DNA from: an uncultured Clostridia bacterium
GTDB lineage: Bacteria > Bacillota > Clostridia > Christensenellales > CAG-917
Assembly (NCBI GenBank): GCA_947589635.1
Contig: CANQCC010000085.1
Span: 1 to 6,255, forward strand
Length of the DNA stretch: 6,255 nucleotides
Reading direction: 5' to 3'
A program made the position numbers and the translations under genes. The notes under the pieces are model-generated. The model did not search any database. It was not told the DNA's origin and worked only from the letters and a program-made list of their open reading frames with translations. How positions within the stretch are numbered: position 1 is the stretch's first letter; each line of letters begins with the position of its first letter. Shown in pieces: positions 1 to 4,789 of the stretch.

Positions 1-462
1 TCCTTTACGGAGCCCTTCAAACAGCCCATAGAGTACGCGCAAAAGGTGGGAGAACTTACAAATATGCTCGGCGCGGGCAAGATACTTGTGCAGCGCTACG
101 GGGATATATTGAGCGGCAAGCGCACCTGGCAAAAGGAGCTCAGCTTTTCAAACGTCCGTCCAACGCTTAAGGATGCGGTCGCGGGCGATATCACCGCCGC
201 GATGCCGTACAGAGCTATGCTAAACATAATAAACTTCATTCAGGCGGTGGACAAGGTTGTGCCGGGATTCGCGGGATATGAGACGCTGCTGTACAGCCCG
301 GAGCTTAAGTTCTATTCCAACAAAATCAAGATGGACGAGCACCTCAACACCTCCATTCGCGGGCTGCATTGCCTCGGCGACAGCAGCGGCTGGACGCGCG
401 GACTTATGATGGCGTCCGTGATGGGCGTGCTTATGGCGCGAAACATACTTGGCATAGACTAA
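1..462 (+). CDS. FAD-dependent dehydrogenase (COG2509 type), C-terminal part, truncated by window start
   Basis: The frame is open from the first base to the TAA at 460-462 and gives 153 residues, so the start and the N-terminal FAD/NAD-binding half lie upstream of the window. The visible part has the C-terminal signature of the uncharacterised NAD(FAD)-utilising dehydrogenases: RPTLKDAVAGDI near residues 53-64, LLYSPELKFYS near 96-106, then a second FAD-contact segment with LGDSSGWTRG near 125-134 followed by a Gly/Ala-rich helix running to the C-terminus. In this flavoprotein superfamily the Gly-Asp of that segment contacts the FAD ribityl chain. No membrane segment or signal is seen, so it is probably a cytosolic oxidoreductase. 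The substrate is unknown for the family. A GTG at 46 is internal, because conserved sequence continues in frame upstream of it. Family confidence is high; precise function is not known. Confidence 0.85.
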   Translation, partial: SFTEPFKQPIEYAQKVGELTNMLGAGKILVQRYGDILSGKRTWQKELSFSNVRPTLKDAVAGDITAAMPYRAMLNIINFIQAVDKVVPGFAGYETLLYSPELKFYSNKIKMDEHLNTSIRGLHCLGDSSGWTRGLMMASVMGVLMARNILGID

Positions 463-519
463 AACGCATGTAATGAAGCAACTTCCGATAAACGGATAAG
501 CATATGTTGTGCAAACGCC

Positions 520-609
520 TTCGACATAGACTAAACGCGCATGGCAAGATAATTTACCCTTGTCAATGAGTGTCGAAAGTCTTAAGAGGTCAATTCGTCT
601 GATTTGACA
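520..609. promoter_or_regulatory. Cluster of Spo0A-box-like sites upstream of spoIVB
   Basis: The 303-bp gap 463-765 contains four matches to the Spo0A box (TGTCRAA). They are TTCGACA at 520-526 (minus-strand perfect match), TGTCAAT at 561-567 (6 of 7), TGTCGAA at 571-577 (perfect), and TTTGACA at 603-609 (minus-strand perfect match, overlapping a promoter -35). The sites at 561 and 571 are head-to-tail and exactly 10 bp apart (7-bp box plus 3-bp spacer), the geometry expected for a tandem Spo0A dimer. Caution: single perfect matches also occur inside genes (TGTCAAA at 1629 and 5593, TTTGACA at 4152, TTCGACA at 6243), so the clustering and phasing carry the argument, not any one site. Confidence 0.45.
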
Positions 610-631
610 GAGATATTATCCGCACGATAAA
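604..631 (+). promoter_or_regulatory. Candidate sigma-A-type promoter inside the 0A-box cluster
   Basis: A perfect -35 TTGACA (604-609) is followed after 16 bp by GATAAA (626-631), or after 18 bp by TAAAAA (628-633). Each -10 candidate matches TATAAT at 4 of 6 positions. Transcription would start near 638, upstream of the hairpin at 688-717 and of spoIVB. The -35 sits inside a minus-strand 0A-box match (603-609), so a bound Spo0A-type protein would contact or block it. The -10 is weak, so confidence is limited. Confidence 0.35.
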
Positions 632-687
632 AACATCGGGGGATAGCGCGGGATATAAAATTTTTAGAACATTATGGATATTAAAAG

Positions 688-717
688 AAGGGACGATGGG
701 TGACCGCCGTCCCTTTT
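688..717 (+). terminator. Rho-independent terminator-like hairpin between the dehydrogenase gene and spoIVB
   Basis: AAGGGACG (688-695) pairs perfectly with CGTCCCTT (708-715) around a 12-nt loop, with a short T run (714-717) and an A-rich upstream flank. It could end the dehydrogenase transcript, which would then carry a 3' tail of more than 200 nt. It could equally end a short transcript started near 638, or act as an attenuator for spoIVB. The T tract is short, so termination efficiency is uncertain. Confidence 0.6.
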
Positions 718-765
718 ACATAAATTTACACGCAAAAAATTCCGCTTGCGGTTTACGCTATAAGT

Positions 766-1875
766 ATGCAAACGGCGGATAAAACTTATATAGAACAGAG
801 GAGACGGGCGCCCCGCGCCATACTTATTATATTTGCGACGCTTTTGATGGCGGCAGGATCGCCGCTGTTTTTTATGCCTCGCGAGAGGGCAAGTTTGCCC
901 GCGGACGGCATGAGCATATGCTCTGACGCCGAAAACAACGACGGATACGTGTACGTCATGGGCACTCCGATAGGGGTGTCCATAGGCGCGGGCGGACTTA
1001 TTGTGCAGGACAGCGTGGGCGTCAGCACAAAAAGCGGCGAAGTATTTCCCGCAAGCTGCATACAGAAGGGAGACGTAATAATATCCGTGGACGGCGAAGA
1101 GCTTAATTCGATATACAAATTAAAGCTGCTGCTTGACAACTCATCGGGCAGCGTGCGGCTGAAAGTGGCAAGAAAAGGGAACATATTTTTTGCGGACGTC
1201 ACTCCGGTAGAAGACTCCGCGGGCGCGAAGCGGATAGGCCTCATGCTTAAAGAGGACATCGGCGGCATAGGTACTTTGACTTTCGTCACTCCTGAGGGCA
1301 GATTCGGCGCGCTCGGGCATTTCATATCGGACGAGGAGGCCGGGCTTAGGGAAGAGCTGACGCAAGGAAAGATATATCCCACCTCCATCGACGGCGTGAT
1401 CAAGGGGGAAAAGGGCAAGGCGGGCGGCCTGCAAGCGGAAGTGAACAGGCTGCAGAACGCATGCGGCAAAATTGAGAGTAATACGCTTATTGGGATCTAC
1501 GGCGAGTACAACTGCCCAGTGACAGGCGAGCTTATGCGCGTTGCGGGCAAGGGCGAGGCCAAGATGGGCGCCGCAAAAGTGCTTGCGACAATAAAAGGCG
1601 ATTCTCCCGAGTTTTACGACATAGATATTGTCAAAGTCATATCGCAATCTTCATCCGACGAAAAGGGGATGGTCATAGCCGTCAAGGATAAACGTTTGCT
1701 TGAAGAGGCGGGCGGCATTGTGCAGGGGATGAGCGGCAGTCCGATAATTCAGAACGGCATGTTTATTGGCGCAGTCACCCATGTTTTTTTGCAGGATCCG
1801 ACAAGAGGCTACGCTGTGCACGGCAGGTTTATGCTTGAAAACGCTTTGGACTCTCAAAACAGACTCGCCGCATAA
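766..1875 (+). CDS. spoIVB: SpoIVB peptidase (stage IV sporulation protein B)
   Basis: This is a 369-residue serine peptidase of MEROPS family S55. It is secreted by the forespore into the intermembrane space, where in B. subtilis it cleaves SpoIVFA to release SpoIVFB processing of pro-sigma-K in the mother cell. Visible parts: one N-terminal membrane anchor (about residues 18-37), a PDZ domain (about 67-148) and the S55 peptidase domain (about 155-360). The catalytic residues are His185 in GALGH, Asp308 in VKDKRLLEE and Ser323 in GMSGSP. The Asp-to-Ser distance of 15 residues equals that between B. subtilis Asp363 and Ser378. Other family motifs are GIGTLTF, YDIDIVKV, GGIVQGMSGSPIIQNG and GAVTHVF. 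It is shorter than the B. subtilis protein (426 residues), mainly before the peptidase domain. The ATG at 766 has no clear Shine-Dalgarno; the next in-frame ATG (847) would cut into the anchor, so 766 is kept. No spo0A follows on this strand. Confidence 0.96.
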   Translation: MQTADKTYIEQRRRAPRAILIIFATLLMAAGSPLFFMPRERASLPADGMSICSDAENNDGYVYVMGTPIGVSIGAGGLIVQDSVGVSTKSGEVFPASCIQKGDVIISVDGEELNSIYKLKLLLDNSSGSVRLKVARKGNIFFADVTPVEDSAGAKRIGLMLKEDIGGIGTLTFVTPEGRFGALGHFISDEEAGLREELTQGKIYPTSIDGVIKGEKGKAGGLQAEVNRLQNACGKIESNTLIGIYGEYNCPVTGELMRVAGKGEAKMGAAKVLATIKGDSPEFYDIDIVKVISQSSSDEKGMVIAVKDKRLLEEAGGIVQGMSGSPIIQNGMFIGAVTHVFLQDPTRGYAVHGRFMLENALDSQNRLAA

Positions 1876-1881
1876 ATCAAT

Positions 1882-1910
1882 ATATATGCAATCATACTTG
1901 CCGCATATAT
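1882..1910. other. AT-rich stem-loop just after spoIVB
   Basis: ATATATGC (1882-1889) and GCATATAT (1903-1910) form a perfect 8-bp stem with a 13-nt loop, 7 nt after the spoIVB stop. There is no T tract, so it is not a typical terminator; it may stabilise the spoIVB mRNA 3' end. A 12-bp perfect palindrome AAAATGCATTTT follows at 1959-1970. Both are AT-rich and could be chance. Confidence 0.3.
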
Positions 1911-2020
1911 CAAAGCGTTCAAAAAATGCGTAATGTAATTAAGACGATTAGAATGCTGAAAATGCATTTTAGCTTGTTGCAGGAATGATAATTTCCATCT
2001 TGAAAAACTTATGACGTAAA

Positions 2021-2050
2021 GCGCGGGCAAAATTCGCTCGCGCACGTTTT
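2021..2050. terminator. Bidirectional terminator between convergent spoIVB and the Spo0A-like gene
   Basis: GCGCGGGC (2021-2028) pairs with GCTCGCGC (2036-2043), eight pairs with one G-T, around a 7-nt loop. It is followed by ACGTTTT on the plus strand and, read the other way, by TTTACGT. The GC-rich stem in an AT-rich gap between two gene 3' ends fits a shared terminator for both directions. The T runs are short. Confidence 0.6.
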
Positions 2051-2070
2051 AATCGTTTAGAATACCTGTT

Positions 2071-2403
2071 TTATAGTGCGTAAGCGCCCATTCGCTCCGC
2101 GGCGGTAAGGATAAATTGTTTGTTTGTGGGCTTGCCCTTGTTTTCGTCCAGAGTCTCGCCAAACTCCCTGTACAGCACGTCGACGTCCCCTCTGAGCCAC
2201 GCGGCGGAGATGGCGTTTTGGATATCCTTTTCCGCGCTTGCGACGTCCACGCCGAACTTGTCGGACAGGTCTTTATAGCCTTTATATTTGAGAGGCAATA
2301 TCTCTTCGCCGTCAAGAGCGCATTTAAGAAGCTCCGCAAGCAGCGTATATCCCTTGAGGTTGGGCGAGAAGCCGAGGGACAGCAGATATTTTTTTGATAG
2401 CAT
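2071..2403 (-). CDS. Stand-alone Spo0A C-terminal (DNA-binding) domain protein, no receiver domain
   Basis: The 110-residue protein aligns end to end with the C-terminal effector domain of Spo0A (Pfam Spo0A_C). It has LKGYTLLAELL near residue 16 (B. subtilis IKGYLYLREAI), YKDLSDKFGV near 43 (YPDIAKKFNT), AISAAWLRGDVD near 64 (AIEVAWSRGNID), then FGETL near 81 and KPTNKQFI near 91 (KPTNSEFI). The phosphoacceptor receiver domain is absent. Sequence upstream of the start does not encode one in any frame, so this is a compact gene rather than an obvious frameshift remnant. In the recognition helix, relative to B. subtilis, Glu213 is kept (E58), Arg214 is Lys59, Arg217 is Gln62 and His218 is Asn63. 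The ATG at 2403 is preferred because GAGGTGA lies 11 nt upstream; a GTG at 2418 would add five residues but overlaps that Shine-Dalgarno. It is convergent with spoIVB and divergent from the SpoIIM-like gene. It is probably a DNA-binding regulator independent of phosphorylation, or a modulator of full-length Spo0A; the targets are inferred only. Confidence 0.86.
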   Translation of the reverse strand: MLSKKYLLSLGFSPNLKGYTLLAELLKCALDGEEILPLKYKGYKDLSDKFGVDVASAEKDIQNAISAAWLRGDVDVLYREFGETLDENKGKPTNKQFILTAAERMGAYAL

Positions 2404-2424
2404 CAGGTTTTTTGTCACCTCAGC

Positions 2425-2433
2425 ATATTAGCA
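2425..2433 (-). promoter_or_regulatory. Candidate extended -10 promoter for the Spo0A-like gene
   Basis: On the minus strand TGC-TAATAT reads as an extended -10 element (2433 down to 2425). It would place the transcript start near 2418, leaving a leader of about 15 nt whose GAGGTGA serves the ATG at 2403. I see no good -35 at the proper distance. This supports the shorter start codon but is weak on its own. Confidence 0.3.
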
Positions 2434-2528
2434 TGCCCCGCATATAAAGGCGGTAGCTTAATGTGCGGGACTTTAAGTATTTTTGCGCGTTTTTGTCATA
2501 TGCGAACGGAAAAATCATACTGTTTACT

Positions 2529-3122
2529 ATGTCATCCGCACGCACAAGGATATTTGCATCGGCAATCAGGGACATGTTCAAAAGGCACGCCAAAGTGATA
2601 ATTTGCTGCGTCGCGCTTATGGTCGTCGGCATAATTTTGGGCGGGGCGCTCGCCTATAGAGAGGTGGACGGCAATTTTGAGGTCGTCGCGCGAGTGGACG
2701 CAGAAACCTCATCCGGCAAGATTTTTCTGTTTGGAAGTCTTATACTTCTGGCGTTTTACGCGCTTATATTGCTGTCCGGGCTCAACAACAAAACGGTATT
2801 TATAATCTGCGTGCCATTTTTTGCGACGGGGTTTATACTTGGCAGATTTGCGCTCGCGCTTATCATGAGGTATGACGTATTTGGCATTTTCAATCTGATT
2901 TTCGTATATCTGCCGTTGATACTCGTCTCGTTTGCGCTTATGCTTATCGCGGCGTGTACGGCAATAGGCGCGCCCCGCTGCGAGTGCGCCGACAGGGGAG
3001 GACTTAGACCGTCCTTTGTAAAGATAGTCAAACTGTATCTGATAAACTTGGCTGTCGCGTTTGTCATCTGCATAATCATAGGCGCGCTTGTCGGCGGAGT
3101 CATAGTGGTAAGCATATTTTAA
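2529..3122 (+). CDS. SpoIIM-like membrane protein (stage II sporulation protein M family, probable)
   Basis: This is a 197-residue integral membrane protein with about five hydrophobic segments (near residues 22-43, 65-84, 88-112, 118-146 and 166-197). It has a basic N-terminus (RDMFKRHAK) and a polar stretch between the first two segments. The order and spacing of segments and the pattern FILGRFALALIMRYDVFGIF fit SpoIIM, a 214-residue protein in B. subtilis that acts with SpoIID and SpoIIP in septal peptidoglycan removal and engulfment. Position supports this: in B. subtilis spoIIM lies only a few genes from dacF, and here it is immediately upstream of dacF. The start is uncertain. A GTG at 2463 (weak AAAGG upstream) would add 22 residues; the ATG at 2529 gives the usual short N-terminus before the first helix; an ATG at 2574 is also in frame. 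A divergent unrelated membrane protein remains possible. Confidence 0.6.
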   Translation: MSSARTRIFASAIRDMFKRHAKVIICCVALMVVGIILGGALAYREVDGNFEVVARVDAETSSGKIFLFGSLILLAFYALILLSGLNNKTVFIICVPFFATGFILGRFALALIMRYDVFGIFNLIFVYLPLILVSFALMLIAACTAIGAPRCECADRGGLRPSFVKIVKLYLINLAVAFVICIIIGALVGGVIVVSIF

Positions 3123-3183
3123 GCGTCCTCATTGGGAAAATCGCCCGCAGCGTTTAAAGCATTATATTTGTACTGTAACTATT

Positions 3184-3214
3184 TGCGCGATGGGTTTTGG
3201 ACGCGTATTTTTTT
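3184..3214 (+). terminator. Terminator-like hairpin after the SpoIIM-like gene
   Basis: TGCGCG (3184-3189) pairs with CGCGTA (3202-3207), six pairs including one G-T, across a 12-nt loop. It is followed directly by seven T (3208-3214). The stem is short but the T run is good. It would separate the SpoIIM-like transcript from the dacF promoter downstream. Confidence 0.5.
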
Positions 3215-3242
3215 ACGGCGCAGAAGTCGAGGGCTTTCTTTT

Positions 3243-3271
3243 GCATAATTTTTTCAATGCTATGCACGCTA
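3243..3271 (+). promoter_or_regulatory. Sigma-G/sigma-F-type (forespore) promoter for dacF
   Basis: GCATA (3243-3247) fits the sigma-G -35 (GMATR). After 17 bp CACGCTA (3265-3271) fits the -10 (CATNMTA) with one mismatch. The predicted start near 3278 leaves a leader of about 19 nt that contains the dacF ribosome-binding site GCGAGG (3285-3289) and reaches the ATG at 3297. No sigma-A promoter with proper spacing is seen here. B. subtilis dacF is read by forespore sigma factors, which agrees. Confidence 0.55.
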
Positions 3272-3296
3272 TTAAAAAAACGAGCGAGGTTTTTAT

Positions 3297-4490
3297 ATGG
3301 ATACTTCAAAACATGAATTTTCCGCGCTTGGCGTGATAGTATGCCTGCTTTTCGCCGTCGCCGTATGCGTGGCGGGACTTCTGCCTGTCGCGTGCGCAAA
3401 CGTGGCGCATGCGGCCTCATTTGAGAGCGAGGGCAAGGCGGCGTATCTTATGGACAGCGCTACGGGCACCGTGATATACGCGCGGAGAGAGAAGGAAAGA
3501 CTGCCTATCGCAAGCATGGTCAAAATTATGACCGCGCTTCTGACTTTCGAGGCGGTTGAAAGAGGAGACGTCGGCTTTGACGACATGGTCGCGGTAAGCG
3601 GTAACGCCGCAAGCATGGGCGGCTCGCAAGTGTTTCTGGACGCGGGCAGCGAGCATAAACTTGACGAACTGCTTAAAAGCGTGATAGTGGCTTCCGCAAA
3701 CGACAGCTGCGTGGCGCTCGCGGAGCACATCGACGGCAGCATAGGCGCGTTTGTCAACAGGATGAATTCGCGCGCGGCGGAACTCGGCATGAAAAACACC
3801 AACTTCAAAAACTGTACGGGGCTTCCCGCGGCAGAGAGCTTTTCCTGCGCGGAAGACGTCGCCAAAATGTTTTCGGAGCTTATAAAACATCCGCGTTACT
3901 TTGAATATGCGGCGATTTGGACCGAAGATTTCAAGCATCCGAGCGGCAGGGTGACGACAATCACCAACACGAACAAACTTGTGCGCTTCTACAAGGGTTG
4001 CGACGGCGGGAAGACGGGATTCACAAATGAGGCGATGTTCTGTCTTGCGGCTACCGCCAAGCGCGCCGATACGCGGGTGATCGCGGTTTTGATGGGCGCG
4101 TCCTCCGCGAAGAGCAGGAACGCCGCGATAAGCGCGATGTTTGATAACGCCTTTGACAACTATGAAAACAGAGTCTTTGTAAAGGCGGGCGAGCAACTTG
4201 AAAAGAGCGTGGAAGTTTCAGGAGGCAAGAGCGACACAGCATATGCGTGCGCAAAAGACGACCTGACCGCGTTTATGGCGAGGAGCGATAAGGCAAAGTA
4301 TGAGGTCAGATACGACTTGCCGAGCTTGATAGGCGCTCCCGTGCGCGCTGGACAAAGTTTGGGCAAAATTTACCTCGTACGCGAAGGCGAAGTTATTGCC
4401 GAGACTGAGGCGCTGTCTTTAAGCGACGTCAAGCGCATGAGCCTTTTTGACGCCATAGGCGAAATTGGCAAACACTGGGCGACAAGATAA
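3297..4490 (+). CDS. dacF: D-alanyl-D-alanine carboxypeptidase, DacF type
   Basis: This is a 397-residue exported penicillin-binding protein (MEROPS S11) that removes the terminal D-Ala of peptidoglycan pentapeptides. In spore formers the DacF member limits cortex cross-linking. Visible parts: a signal peptide (hydrophobic 11-32, cleavage probably after AHA at 37-39), then the catalytic domain with SMVK at 73-76 (acyl-serine Ser73, Lys76), SAN at 133-135 and KTG at 239-241 within GCDGGKTGFTNEA. The conserved NTNKLVRFYKG precedes it. A C-terminal beta domain (about 291-372) and an amphipathic helix (about 373-397) that may touch the membrane follow. The family motif after TGLP that usually carries His-Tyr reads SFSCAEDVA here, so that His is replaced. 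Length is close to B. subtilis DacF (389). DacF is preferred over DacB because of the forespore-type promoter and the SpoIIM-like neighbour; sequence alone separates them less surely. Confidence 0.93.
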   Translation: MDTSKHEFSALGVIVCLLFAVAVCVAGLLPVACANVAHAASFESEGKAAYLMDSATGTVIYARREKERLPIASMVKIMTALLTFEAVERGDVGFDDMVAVSGNAASMGGSQVFLDAGSEHKLDELLKSVIVASANDSCVALAEHIDGSIGAFVNRMNSRAAELGMKNTNFKNCTGLPAAESFSCAEDVAKMFSELIKHPRYFEYAAIWTEDFKHPSGRVTTITNTNKLVRFYKGCDGGKTGFTNEAMFCLAATAKRADTRVIAVLMGASSAKSRNAAISAMFDNAFDNYENRVFVKAGEQLEKSVEVSGGKSDTAYACAKDDLTAFMARSDKAKYEVRYDLPSLIGAPVRAGQSLGKIYLVREGEVIAETEALSLSDVKRMSLFDAIGEIGKHWATR

Positions 4491-4524
4491 CGAAATGAAG
4501 CGCTTTAAGAGGAATATTTACGAC

Positions 4525-4561
4525 GTTATGGCCGAGGCTTTTGCCCTGGTCATAACTTTTT
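4525..4561 (+). terminator. Strong rho-independent terminator after dacF
   Basis: GTTATGGCCG (4525-4534) pairs with TGGTCATAAC (4547-4556), ten pairs with two G-T. After one mismatch GGC/GCC closes a TTTT loop. Five T follow (4557-4561). It lies 35 nt after the dacF stop and separates dacF from the scpA promoter. A second perfect 7-bp stem CGTAAAA/TTTTACG (4567-4573 with 4583-4589) follows without a T run. The rest of the gap to about 4680 holds no gene that I can recognise. Confidence 0.85.
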
Positions 4562-4683
4562 GCAAGCGTAAAAATTTTCGGCTTTTACGATGTGGCAAGT
4601 AATTATAATTTTTCAACAGCATCAACTTTCGACGCGCTTTTTCATCATGCGGCGAGCTCTTTAAGCGGTAGGCGCAAATTGCT

Positions 4684-4712
4684 TTGACATTTTTTGCGCG
4701 GCGTGTTAATAT
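4684..4712 (+). promoter_or_regulatory. Sigma-A promoter for scpA-scpB
   Basis: A perfect -35 TTGACA (4684-4689) is followed after 17 bp by TAATAT (4707-4712), preceded by TGT so that it reads as an extended -10. Transcription would start near 4719, giving a leader of about 70 nt before the scpA ATG at 4790. This is the best housekeeping promoter in the window. With the preceding T the -35 is also a match to a minus-strand 0A box (4683-4689), which may be chance. Confidence 0.7.
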
Positions 4713-4717
4713 TTTAG

Positions 4718-4777
4718 GGCGGTAAAGCGCCGCTCGCCATCGAGGCGAGCAGTTAAGTTCGGATGAGGGCTTCGCCC
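4718..4777 (+). other. Structured 5' leader of scpA (three hairpins)
   Basis: The short leader folds into adjacent hairpins. GGCG/CGCC (4718-4721 with 4728-4731) is followed at once by a perfect 7-bp stem GCTCGCC/GGCGAGC (4732-4738 with 4744-4750, loop ATCGA). After a 16-nt single strand comes GGGC-TTC-GCCC (4767-4777), which ends 3 nt before the Shine-Dalgarno GGAGAG (4781-4786). No T run follows any stem, so control of ribosome access or mRNA stability is more likely than termination. It matches no riboswitch class that I recognise. Confidence 0.4.
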
Positions 4778-4789
4778 ATTGGAGAGAGT

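Noticed and set aside
674..703. Nine-codon reading frame (MDIKRRDDG) ending in the loop of the 688-717 hairpin, as a possible leader peptide
   Set aside because: No Shine-Dalgarno precedes it and it has no run of one amino acid's codons as in known attenuators.
786..1647. Overlapping minus-strand open frames opposite spoIVB
   Set aside because: The plus strand carries a complete S55 peptidase with all three catalytic residues; the antisense products are low-complexity and unrecognisable.
2049..2397. A minus-strand frame (2049-2339) and a plus-strand frame (2116-2397) overlapping the Spo0A-like gene
   Set aside because: Only the frame ending at 2071 gives the colinear Spo0A C-domain match; the other two lack motifs.
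2423..2448. Sigma-E promoter for the SpoIIM-like gene (GCATATT, then CATATAAA)
   Set aside because: Both boxes resemble sigma-E elements, but the spacer is only 11 bp, too short; another candidate (2496-2523) would start transcription at or after the preferred ATG.
3293..4196. Two long minus-strand open frames (3293-3865 and 3417-4196) opposite dacF
   Set aside because: Both lie wholly or almost wholly over dacF, whose active-site motifs fix the plus frame; their compositions are those of antisense frames in codon-biased DNA.
4732..4750. The 7-bp GC-rich hairpin in the scpA leader as a terminator
   Set aside because: No T run follows it, and it lies between a good promoter and the gene.
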